From CALAED01 sp937891035 (GTDB taxonomy: Bacteria; Actinomycetota; Actinomycetes; Streptosporangiales; Streptosporangiaceae), in contig DASQSZ010000195.1 of assembly GCA_035642125.1 (NCBI GenBank), positions 1 through 19,623 on the forward strand: a DNA stretch of 19,623 nt, given 5' to 3'. Both the position numbers and the translations under genes were made by a program. Below the pieces are notes generated by a model that saw only the letters and a program-made list of their open reading frames with translations, did not search any database and was not told where the DNA came from. Below, in pieces: positions 1 through 6,624 of the stretch (the stretch's first letter is position 1; each line of letters opens with the position of its first letter).

Positions 1-56
1 GGCGGCCGTCCGGTCGCTTGGCGACATACGGGATCCCGCCACGGCCGTAGCCCTCC

Positions 57-191
57 ATGCAGCCGGCGGCGACGGGGGACGAGAGCGTCCGCGAGGCCGC
101 ACGTTCGGCCCTCACGAAGCTCGGATGGGTTGCGACCGCCACGAGCGTGGCCGCAGGCTTCGACGTGGTGGCGCAGCGCTCCGGCGCATAA
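57..191 (+). other. short ORF, possible gene-end remnant
   Basis: A 44-codon frame opens at an ATG and ends at TAA (189-191). Its composition (DESVREAARSALTKLGWVA..., ending ...FDVVAQRSGA) is more protein-like than the surrounding frames, and it resembles the C-terminal end of a larger enzyme. An in-frame stop at 48-50 separates it from anything upstream in the window. The neighbouring MBL gene is also broken, so I read this as part of a decayed region. No function is assigned. It could be a chance ORF. Confidence 0.2.
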
Positions 192-231
192 GCGAACCCC
201 TCCATTGCGCCGCCACCCGCGCCGCCAGCGC

Positions 232-666
232 GCGATCGAGGGCCTCGGCCACGCCCTCGAGGACATCGAGCTCGTGATCGTCACCCACCAGCACATCGAC
301 CACCTAGGCCTTGTGTCGCTCATGGCGGCGCGCTCCGGCGCGGACGTGGCGGCGATCGACGTGGCAGTCCGGGTCATTGAGGACTACACGCTGGTCCTTC
401 CCGGCCACGGCGACCCGTTCACCGACCATCACGGCTTATCGACCAGGCGCTTAGACCTCCACCGGCGGAGTGCCGAGAAGATCCACCACTTGATCGAGCA
501 GCGGCCCAACTCCGCTTACGAGATCGCAGGCGCTGTGGGGCAACGTCGCGGTCACGCAGGCCTACCTGACGCTGTCAGAGGTGCTCGGCCACCTCGACAT
601 GCTGACCGGCGAGGGCGCGCGTGCGAAGTCGCGCGGGAGGGGCTGAGCGTGTTCGAGGCGTACTAG
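232..666 (+). pseudogene. MBL-fold metallo-hydrolase, degraded
   Basis: The metal-binding motif of metallo-beta-lactamase-fold hydrolases is visible as VTHQHIDHLGL near 280-312. The later family block LPGHGDPFTDH lies at about 399-431. Family members normally have about 100 or more residues between these blocks; here there are only about 30, so the middle of the fold is deleted. The tail is also broken. The expected text LWGNVAVTQAYLTLSEVLGH is read in another frame from 532, then the original frame resumes with EVAREGLSVFEAY up to the TAG at 664-666. That implies two compensating frameshifts, near 525-535 and 600-620. No good start codon or N-terminal half is present. The deletion and shifts are seen directly; the family assignment rests on the motifs. 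An active product is very unlikely. Confidence 0.75.
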
Positions 667-866
667 CCGCCCGTCACCCCCGGGACTGCGCGCCCCCCAC
701 GGAACGCCTGCGCTCCATTGGGGTTGTAAGCGGGCCGGTAGGACTGGCGCCGCGCCTCGCTCAGCCGGGCGCCGCATCGCTCACACGTCCAGTGGTAGAC
801 GAGCATGCCGCGCCGGCGGTCGTAGGAGCTGGCGATCCCGTGGAAGCCGTCGTGGGCGCAAAGCAT
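663..866 (-). CDS. small zinc-ribbon-like protein, unknown function
   Basis: A 67-residue protein. A single CxxC pair (WTCERCGARL, residues about 27-36) plus an early Cys/His (MLCAHDGFHG) looks like half of a zinc-binding knuckle. The sequence SSYDRRRGMLVYHWTCERCG resembles short conserved actinobacterial proteins of unknown role. The ATG at 866 is the first possible start, because an in-frame TGA lies seven codons upstream. No strong Shine-Dalgarno site is visible. An AT-rich stretch at 912-935 contains GATAAT on the minus strand (927-932) and could be a -10 element. The gene converges on the MBL pseudogene and overlaps its stop codon. The last residues (RGGRAVPGVTGG) look less conserved and may be read-through into eroded sequence. 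No function is proposed. Confidence 0.55.
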   Translation of the reverse strand: MLCAHDGFHGIASSYDRRRGMLVYHWTCERCGARLSEARRQSYRPAYNPNGAQAFRGGRAVPGVTGG

Positions 867-970
867 TCCACTTGAGGAACGCGGTCACTACCGTCTCGCT
901 TCCCCCCTCCTACAAATCTCGCACCAATTATCACGCGCCCGTGCATCCGGTCAGGGAGCGCCATCTTGGC

Positions 971-3319
971 TCAGTTCAGTCCGCAGCTCGAGCCGCCGTC
1001 GATGCGATAGATGTGGACGGCGTTCTTGTCGGCGAATGAGTCGGTGAAGGACCCATCGGTCACCGCGATCGACGCAGCCTCGCCCGGCCGGTTCGACGGT
1101 GCCAGCCGGATCGCGGTCGCGTCGCCCACACACGGCATCGAGAAGGTGGCGTCGCCGCCGTCGTGGGTGGCCAGGAACACGTAGAACCGGCCGTCGTGCC
1201 ACTTGACCATCCGGCGCGTCTGGGCCCCCGACAGTGAGTGGCCGCCCGTCACGAACGGCGAGTTCAAGACCGGGGCCAGCTCTCGGATCTGCTGATTGAC
1301 GGCCTTGGCCATCGCATGGATCTGCGGGTAGCACCCGTTCAGGATTGTGGACCAGCACTGGACCCCGCCGTCCGTGCCGAAGTTGTGATCGAAGTAGCCG
1401 ATGCCGCGCGCCCCGGCGATGATCGCGTGCCACACCGCCGAGCGGACCTCGGCCGGCTGGGGCGCAAACGTCTCGCCGAAGCCCGGCGGGCCGAGCTCCA
1501 CCCACAGGAACTGCGGGTGGCGCTTCCCGTCGAAGGCGTCGAGATAGCGCAGGCGGTCGATGTCGTTGCCGTACAGCGCGCCCTTACGGCCGGCCCAACC
1601 CTCGTTCGCGTCGGTCAGCCAGTAGGTGTCGATGCTGGTGAGCCCCTTGTCCTGCTGATAGTTCACGTAGCACGCCGCCCTGGCGTCGGTCCAGCCGCCG
1701 AACCGGCGTTCCGACCAGGTGCCAACCCCCTTGCCCCAGTTGTTGTGCAGCAGCCGCCCGTCGGCGGGAATGTTGAGCGACCGGACCTCCTGGTCGAGCG
1801 TGCCGTTCTCGCACTTGAACTCGCCGCCGTCCGACATGTCCAGCTCGTCGACGCCATGCCAGCCCAGCGTTTCCGAGCCGATGTCGTCGAATCGTGCGCG
1901 CTCCCCGGCTTGGACGATCCCCTTGAGCCCGTTCTGGCGCAGCAGCCCCTCGTTGGTCAGCTCCGGGTTTTCGAGGCAGATGATCGTGTTCAGGCCGAAG
2001 TCCAGATACTTGTCCACCTGGGCCTGGTCGTGGACGGGGCGGCACCACGACGTGACCATGAAGTGGGACGGGTCGTCCCAGCCCTGGGCGTTGGTGAACC
2101 GGCCGAAGTAGCTGGGGCCGCCGTCGATCTGCTGCAGCGACACCTCGCCTGTCGGCGGGGGCGGGGGCGGCGCCGGGTCGGTCTCATCGTTGTCGGCCGG
2201 GTCGGTGCAGCCCGGGTCGGCCAGGTCGGCCAGCGTGTCCTCCGGGTCGGCGTTGTCGACGCCGTCGTTGCACTGCGTCACCGGGGGCGGCGGGCTCGTC
2301 GTGACCGTCTCGAGGTCGAGGTCCGCCCGGGCCGCCCCCGTCCACTCGTAGAACTCCACCTTGATCGTGTGCAGGCCGGCCGTCACGTCCTGCTCGTGGG
2401 TATAGGTCGTGAACGCCTGGTTGACCCATGCGTCGATCACCCGCGTCCCATCGATGTACAGGCGGATGCCGTCGTCCGCGCCGGCAGTGAAGCGGTAGCG
2501 GGCCGCGTCGAACCTGATCTGGCCCTCCCAGGTGGCCCAGAAACCGTTGGCCGGCAGGCCGGGCGGCGACCCTGAGCCCCATGCGTTGTCCACGTCCACC
2601 TCGCAGCGGGTCAGCACCGGGTCGCCCGACGCGGGCGGCGGCGGCGGGCCGGGCACGGTGCCCATCGCGTGGTACCTCGCCTCGTACTCGCCGTCAGGGC
2701 AGCCCGACGGGGGTGGGGGCGGGGCCTCGACCGTCCAGACGTAGGTGGCGGGAGTCGGGTCGAGGTTGCCGGCCGTGTCGCGTGCCCGGACCTCGAAGGT
2801 GTGCTGGCCGACCGCGAGGCCAGTGTGCCCCTTCGGGCTGGCGCACACCTCCCAGGCCAGGCCGTCCAGCCGGCACTCGAAGCTCGAGTTGGCCTCCGAG
2901 CTGGTGAACTGGAAGCTGGCGTCCGTCGCCTGCGTCGTTCCGGACGGGCCGGCCGTGACGGCGGTGTCCGGCGGGGTGGTGTCCGGGTCGGGCGACTCGG
3001 TCGTGTCCTGCAGGCCGGTGCAGCCCGGGTCAGCCGGGTAATCGGTCTGGCCGTCCCCGTCGTTGTCGGCGAAGTCGCGGCACTGCGGCTTGGGACTCAG
3101 CGTCAGCCGCGATCCGGGCAGCGTGTACTGGGTCGATTCAGACCCGTCGCGCGAGACCAGGTAGACGTCCTTCGCCCCAGCCTTGACCATCACGACGCCC
3201 GTCCGGACCACGCCGCCGGCGCTGTAGGTGACGTCGTCACCGGGTTCGAACGCCGCGTGAGCCGGGGGCGCGCAGAGCAGGGCTGCCGCGACGGCGAGCA
3301 AGGCGAGAAGGCGTCTCAC
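971..3319 (-). CDS. secreted PA14-containing protein with glycoside-hydrolase-like barrel
   Basis: A 782-residue secreted protein. It starts at GTG with a GGAGA ribosome site about 8 nt upstream. A signal peptide is clear (MRRLLALLAVAAALLCAPPAHAA). Domains in order: a short beta region (25-78); a D-rich cysteine segment (80-110, CRDFADNDGDGQTDYPADPGC); an Ig-like domain of the 'FECRLDG...HTFEVRARDTAGN' type (116-197); a PA14-like carbohydrate-binding domain (206-338, with ADDGIRLYIDG and GLHTIKVEFYEW); a second D-rich segment (350-382) and a proline linker; and a C-terminal barrel-like catalytic region (393-782). In the last region D491/E492 (GVDELDM) and E608 (FLWVELG) are placed like the acid/base and nucleophile of clan-A glycoside hydrolases, and AGARGIGYFDHNF looks like the last strand. 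The substrate is unknown, probably an extracellular polysaccharide. It is paralogous to the protein at 10683-12632. The catalytic reading is inference. Confidence 0.8.
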   Translation of the reverse strand: MRRLLALLAVAAALLCAPPAHAAFEPGDDVTYSAGGVVRTGVVMVKAGAKDVYLVSRDGSESTQYTLPGSRLTLSPKPQCRDFADNDGDGQTDYPADPGCTGLQDTTESPDPDTTPPDTAVTAGPSGTTQATDASFQFTSSEANSSFECRLDGLAWEVCASPKGHTGLAVGQHTFEVRARDTAGNLDPTPATYVWTVEAPPPPPSGCPDGEYEARYHAMGTVPGPPPPPASGDPVLTRCEVDVDNAWGSGSPPGLPANGFWATWEGQIRFDAARYRFTAGADDGIRLYIDGTRVIDAWVNQAFTTYTHEQDVTAGLHTIKVEFYEWTGAARADLDLETVTTSPPPPVTQCNDGVDNADPEDTLADLADPGCTDPADNDETDPAPPPPPPTGEVSLQQIDGGPSYFGRFTNAQGWDDPSHFMVTSWCRPVHDQAQVDKYLDFGLNTIICLENPELTNEGLLRQNGLKGIVQAGERARFDDIGSETLGWHGVDELDMSDGGEFKCENGTLDQEVRSLNIPADGRLLHNNWGKGVGTWSERRFGGWTDARAACYVNYQQDKGLTSIDTYWLTDANEGWAGRKGALYGNDIDRLRYLDAFDGKRHPQFLWVELGPPGFGETFAPQPAEVRSAVWHAIIAGARGIGYFDHNFGTDGGVQCWSTILNGCYPQIHAMAKAVNQQIRELAPVLNSPFVTGGHSLSGAQTRRMVKWHDGRFYVFLATHDGGDATFSMPCVGDATAIRLAPSNRPGEAASIAVTDGSFTDSFADKNAVHIYRIDGGSSCGLN

Positions 3320-3816
3320 GAGGGTCTCCGATCTTCGCGTAGGGGCGTACGCCCGGGCACTTGGCTATGAGTGGGTCGTGCCCCGGTAGCACCGGACCGT
3401 CGCCATCGCCCGCCCGGGCCCTCCCAGAGGGACCTGGCCGAAGACCGGCACCTTGCCGGGAGCGTCTACTCCCGGGTCGACGTCAGCACTGTCGGGACGA
3501 TTTCGGAGGCGCCGGCGTCTGTGCTGGCCGGGGCCGGGTGCGGAGCCTTGGCGTCCATGTCCATCGGTGCGGCCCGGAGACTTCCACGGCGGCGAAGGCG
3601 CCACAACCGAACAGATGGATGATGCGGGGTTCAAGTTCTTGAACCCCGCGAACCCACCGTCAAGGCCGAAACCCCGGTGCCGCGTTCGTCGTGCGCGCAA
3701 GGTCCTGGCGAGTGTCGGGCCGATCGGCGTACGCGACGGGCAAGCGCGGCATCGGTGACGGACCCAGCGAGGAAGAGCGCGCCCGGCGACCAATACGAGG
3801 CCGGGCTCCTCGCCAG
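3320..3816. other. intergenic region without a convincing gene
   Basis: About 500 bases lie between the secreted protein gene and the short ORF at 3817. Open frames exist on both strands, but they are rich in Arg, Pro and Ser, have no recognisable motif, and look like high-GC chance frames. The only clear structure is the palindrome at 3624-3649. The stretch may be decayed coding DNA. Confidence 0.5.
3624..3649. repeat. perfect 12-bp-arm palindrome (terminator or operator)
   Basis: Arms GCGGGGTTCAAG and CTTGAACCCCGC are exactly complementary around a TT centre. This is the strongest inverted repeat I noticed in the window. As RNA it would fold into a very stable stem on either strand, though a 2-base loop would have to open to 4 or more. 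There is no T-run on either side. It lies downstream of the lasso operon and upstream of the minus-strand secreted protein gene. It could therefore be a bidirectional intrinsic-type terminator, or a dimeric repressor site for the secreted protein gene about 300 bases away. Confidence 0.6.
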
Positions 3817-3984
3817 TCAGCGTGCCCGGTGCTGCCGTCGAAGACCCCCACGCCGGCGGGCACGAAGGGCCGACGCTGCGGCCGTGTCAACAGGTCCGAC
3901 GAGCAGGAGCGCGACCAAGGAGACGGCCACGCCGAACAGGAGTGCGACGCTGACACCACGGCCGCGACTCCGCGTGCGGGGCAT
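3817..3984 (-). CDS. possible short membrane-segment ORF
   Basis: 55 codons from ATG: a basic N-terminus (MPRTRSRGRG), then one hydrophobic segment (VSVALLFGVAVSLVALLLVG) followed by DTAAASA, as in a signal peptide or anchor. After that the frame runs into an Arg-rich tail (RARRRGGLRRQHRAR) that does not look like a mature protein. Third-codon GC is high in the hydrophobic half. It starts about 70 bases downstream of the lasso precursor on the same strand. It may be the 5' end of a decayed secreted-protein gene, a small membrane protein such as an immunity factor, or chance. No Shine-Dalgarno site is obvious. Confidence 0.25.
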   Translation of the reverse strand: MPRTRSRGRGVSVALLFGVAVSLVALLLVGPVDTAAASALRARRRGGLRRQHRAR

Positions 3985-4054
3985 CGAAGCCGTCGCCACG
4001 TGCGCAGTCGGCACGTCGCTCGTATGAACCCGGGCGACTACCGTCCGGCCTGGG

Positions 4055-4219
4055 TCAGGGAATCGAGAACGTCCAGTCTCGCCGCGGATTGATCGGGAAG
4101 AGGGCGTCCGTGCGACCCCCGCGGGAAAGCCCGGCCGTGATCTCCGCAAGATCGCCGTAGTCGGTTATCTCGGGCCTTACGTAATCCGACGGTTGCGCGG
4201 GATCTCGAGGCGCCAGCAT
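4055..4219 (-). CDS. lasso peptide precursor (A peptide)
   Basis: 54-residue precursor encoded directly after the cyclase. The ATG at 4219 is the only usable start: the frame is closed 30 bases upstream by the cyclase stop itself, with no GTG or TTG between. Leader residues 13-30 read YVRPEITDYGDLAEITAG, matching the actinobacterial lasso leader pattern YxxPxLxxxGxFxxxTxG (I for L and L for F). The conserved Thr28 is at position -2 of the predicted cut between Ala29 and Gly30. The 25-residue core starts GLSRGGRTD. Asp9 is the only acidic residue at positions 7-9, giving a nine-residue Gly1-Asp9 macrolactam. The 16-residue tail has bulky Phe12, Trp20 and Phe22, an Arg17-Arg18 pair and ends DWTFSIP. 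There are no cysteines, so it would be a class II lasso peptide. The leader is expected to bind the B1 protein encoded at 9384-9683. I do not recognise the core as a known peptide. Confidence 0.88.
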   Translation of the reverse strand: MLAPRDPAQPSDYVRPEITDYGDLAEITAGLSRGGRTDALFPINPRRDWTFSIP

Positions 4220-4225
4220 GGGACT

Positions 4226-4253
4226 AGAGTAGGTTCGATTGGGTCCTGGTCAA
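4226..4253 (-). promoter_or_regulatory. predicted promoter of lasso precursor, leaderless
   Basis: On the minus strand TTGACC (4253-4248) and TACTCT (4231-4226) are separated by 16 bases. The first is one base off the -35 consensus, and the second fits the actinobacterial TANNNT -10. Only 6 bases separate the -10 from the precursor ATG, so transcription would start at or next to the A of the ATG. That leaderless arrangement is common in actinobacteria and explains the missing Shine-Dalgarno site. The -35 overlaps the cyclase stop codon. Confidence 0.5.
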
Positions 4254-6193
4254 GGCTGACAAACGTATGATCGTCTCGCGCCCTGGGCGCTGGGCTCGGA
4301 GTGGCTGGCACCGCGAAACCATCTGTCATGCATCGTGCGCGGGAATGACGGGTCGGCCTGCGAGCGCAACCAGCACTCGGCGGTTGTGAGCCGCCAGATA
4401 TCCCGGGTCCAAGAGACGGCTTCACCCGAAGGACGCGACGGCCACTCGCTCACCAGGGCCCGCACGCCCGCGGGCTCGACGAGAGTGAGTACCTCGGCGT
4501 CCGGCGCGCCAAGCAACTGCATAACGACCGCTCGGTCTTCGCCGGCGACGCAATCGGCGAGCAACGGGTCGAAATAGGTCTTGCCCCTGCGCAGCCGCAC
4601 CTCGTCCGGCACGATCCCGTGCATTGCCCGGCGGAGCACGGGCCGGCTTAGGTCTGCGTCGAAGCCATGCTCGGGCGGCAGCCTGAGGACCAGCTGGATC
4701 AGGTCCAGGTCGAGGAAGGGATGCTGCGCCGGCATTCCCACGGCTCGCGCGCGACGCCGGAAGTAGTCGGAGAACCCGAGGCGATCGGGTCCCCGAACGA
4801 CCGCGTCCGCCAGCTGCGCCCACCAGCGTGGTCCCTCGAGGTCCCGCCAGGGCTCGGGGTCGCGGCTCCGCGCGAACCGGCGTGCTTCCGGGCGGCGAAG
4901 CCATGACGGGGCAGCCTGACGCCCCGCGGCGACTCGGCCAAGCACGGGCGGCAGGCAGGCCGCGAGGCCATAGTGGAAGAGGAGCCGCCCGAGCAACCGC
5001 CGGCGCGGTGACGGGCCAACGCCGGGAAGGCTACGGGCGAGCTCGACGGCACCGCGTACGCGTCCCTGCGCGACCCGGTCGGCCAGTAGGAGGATCGCCG
5101 CGCCGAATAGCTCGTCACCGAGCTCACCGTCGAGCATGCATTCGGTGCCGTGCCGGGATGCCGCACGAAGCAGCGGTTCCCACATGAAATGGCCGGGCAC
5201 CGGTAGGGGAACACGCCAGGTGTCCAGATACCGCAGCGCCGCCTCGAGTGGACGTCCGCCTGTGACAGGTACTTGTACGCCCGGCAGACCGTGATGCTCG
5301 ACCTGCAGCCGGACGAGGCGGCCTTCGTCCATGGATGCGTGGGCCGGGAAGACCGCGGAGTAGGCGCGAAGCGAAGCCTGGTTCGCAGCGCTCAAGCGAT
5401 CTGCCACCGCCAGCACGGTGGCAGAGTCGAGGCCACCGCTGACAAGGACCCCTGCCTTGCGGCGGCCCTTCAAGCGTCGACCGACGGCTCGGAAGACGGC
5501 GCCGCGAAGCTCGTCGACCGCTCCATCGACGTCGAGGCGGAGTGGCTCGACATAGCACGGCGCCCAGTAGTGAGCGAGCTCCCAGCGTCCCGGCTCAAGT
5601 CTGAGGATGGAGGCGGGTGGCAGCGGCACGACGCCCTCGTACAGGGTCCTGTCCACCGGGACGGTGCCCGCCGCCAGCCAGTGGACGAGCGCGGAACGGT
5701 CGGGCCCCGGTGTGCGCGGCAGCGCATCGAGCAGGTTCGTGAGCTCCGATGCGAACAGCAGGCGGCCGGCGCCGACGTGAAGGAAGAGGTTCCCCGAGCC
5801 GAGCTGGTCTCGTGCCAGCAGACCCTTCCTCGCGCGCGCATCCCAGAGCACGAGGGCAAACTCACCGCGCAGTTGTGCGATGAGATCCTCGCCGAGGCGC
5901 GCGTACGCCGAAGCCAGCGTCGCCTCGGGCGCTTGGTGGGCTGGCAGCCCGGCCAGCCGTGCCACGTCGTCGAGGTTGTAGATCTCACCATCGAGCAGGC
6001 AGGCGGTGTGCTCGGCCGACGGTGGGGCCGTCGCCGGCGGACCGGTCCAGGCCACCGCGAGGCCGCCCACGGCACCCGTAGTGCTCCGGGCCGCGGAGTC
6101 GACCGCAGCACTGAGCGGCCCGAGTGCCGCTGCTTCGTAGCTGCCCACGAAGGCACGCTCGACCCGAGCCGGCCCGCGCGGCGCCGAACGCAT
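4250..6193 (-). CDS. lasso macrolactam synthetase (C protein, asparagine-synthetase-like)
   Basis: 647 residues, the usual size for lasso cyclases. It adenylates the core Asp side chain and joins it to the N-terminal Gly. The N-terminal part (about 10-200) is a class II glutamine amidotransferase fold (LLDGEIYNLDD, RGEFALVLWDARARKGLLARDQLG, LLFASE). It lacks the catalytic Cys at residue 2 (MRSAP...), as expected for a cyclase that does not use glutamine ammonia. The C-terminal synthetase domain has the ATP pyrophosphatase loop SGGLDS (252-257) and an acidic loop LDGELGDELFG near 350. The last 35 or so residues after AECWLRSQ are a basic tail of unclear purpose. The ATG at 6193 follows GGAGG by 9 bases and lies 2 bases after the B2 stop, so the genes are co-transcribed and probably coupled. 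Confidence 0.94.
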   Translation of the reverse strand: MRSAPRGPARVERAFVGSYEAAALGPLSAAVDSAARSTTGAVGGLAVAWTGPPATAPPSAEHTACLLDGEIYNLDDVARLAGLPAHQAPEATLASAYARLGEDLIAQLRGEFALVLWDARARKGLLARDQLGSGNLFLHVGAGRLLFASELTNLLDALPRTPGPDRSALVHWLAAGTVPVDRTLYEGVVPLPPASILRLEPGRWELAHYWAPCYVEPLRLDVDGAVDELRGAVFRAVGRRLKGRRKAGVLVSGGLDSATVLAVADRLSAANQASLRAYSAVFPAHASMDEGRLVRLQVEHHGLPGVQVPVTGGRPLEAALRYLDTWRVPLPVPGHFMWEPLLRAASRHGTECMLDGELGDELFGAAILLLADRVAQGRVRGAVELARSLPGVGPSPRRRLLGRLLFHYGLAACLPPVLGRVAAGRQAAPSWLRRPEARRFARSRDPEPWRDLEGPRWWAQLADAVVRGPDRLGFSDYFRRRARAVGMPAQHPFLDLDLIQLVLRLPPEHGFDADLSRPVLRRAMHGIVPDEVRLRRGKTYFDPLLADCVAGEDRAVVMQLLGAPDAEVLTLVEPAGVRALVSEWPSRPSGEAVSWTRDIWRLTTAECWLRSQADPSFPRTMHDRWFRGASHSEPSAQGARRSYVCQP

Positions 6194-6195
6194 CC

Positions 6196-6624
6196 TCAGA
6201 CCTCCACCAGGCGTTCGAACGGCGCGGTTGCCGGCTGGAGCAGAGGTCGACCGCGATGCTCAACCCAGGCGTGTGCCGCAAACGGGTCCGGGCGCACGCC
6301 TATGACGAGAGTCGCTGGGATGCCCCGCCTGGCGAGCAGCGCAGTCAGGACCAGTGAGGTCCTGAGGCACCGTGGATCACGCGGCAGGACTCCCAACACA
6401 CGCGTCACAACGCGGCCCAACCGCAATCCGACCCCGTACGCATTCTCAGCCGGGCAATACGCCCGCTCGGACGACCGGCGCATGACTGCCGCAGCCGCGG
6501 GCAGGGTTCGGCGCCTGAGTGCTCGCCACGCCTGGGCGTAGGCGATGAGGATCTCGGCGGAGAGCCCGAGCTTGCCGAGGGGCGGAATCCGGTCGCCGTG
6601 CGCGAGTGGGCTCGCGTCGGTCAC
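6196..6624 (-). CDS. lasso leader peptidase (B2 protein, McjB C-terminal-like)
   Basis: 142-residue cysteine protease of the transglutaminase-like fold that removes the leader. Cys86 in RCLRTSLVLTALLARRGI and His118 in FAAHAWVEHRGRP are the expected catalytic pair. In many family members an Asp follows about 12 residues after the His; here that region reads LLQPATAPFERL, so the third residue is not obvious and may have moved or been replaced. The size fits a stand-alone B2, with the RRE supplied by the separate B1 protein. The start is GTG at 6624, overlapping the kinase stop in GTGA, with AAGGAG (6636-6631, minus) 6 bases upstream. A longer in-frame opening to 6735 exists but would lie inside the kinase gene and is Arg/Gly-rich. 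Confidence 0.93.
   Translation of the reverse strand: MTDASPLAHGDRIPPLGKLGLSAEILIAYAQAWRALRRRTLPAAAAVMRRSSERAYCPAENAYGVGLRLGRVVTRVLGVLPRDPRCLRTSLVLTALLARRGIPATLVIGVRPDPFAAHAWVEHRGRPLLQPATAPFERLVEV

Noticed and set aside
1238..2575. 445-codon plus-strand ORF antisense to the first secreted barrel protein
   Set aside because: It is a high-GC antisense shadow; the minus-strand frame has a signal peptide, domains and a paralogue.
3624..3649. GGTTCAAG inside the palindrome resembling a tRNA T-loop
   Set aside because: No acceptor, D or anticodon arms can be built around it; the match is only part of the perfect inverted repeat.
4177..4329. 50-residue minus-strand ORF overlapping the cyclase end, first considered as the lasso precursor
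   Set aside because: It has no Y..P.L...G leader motif and no Gly-start core with Asp/Glu at 7-9. The neighbouring frame at 4055-4219 has all of these.
5273..6541. 422-codon plus-strand ORF across the cyclase and B2 genes
   Set aside because: It is antisense to two well-supported enzymes with intact catalytic motifs and a conserved operon arrangement.
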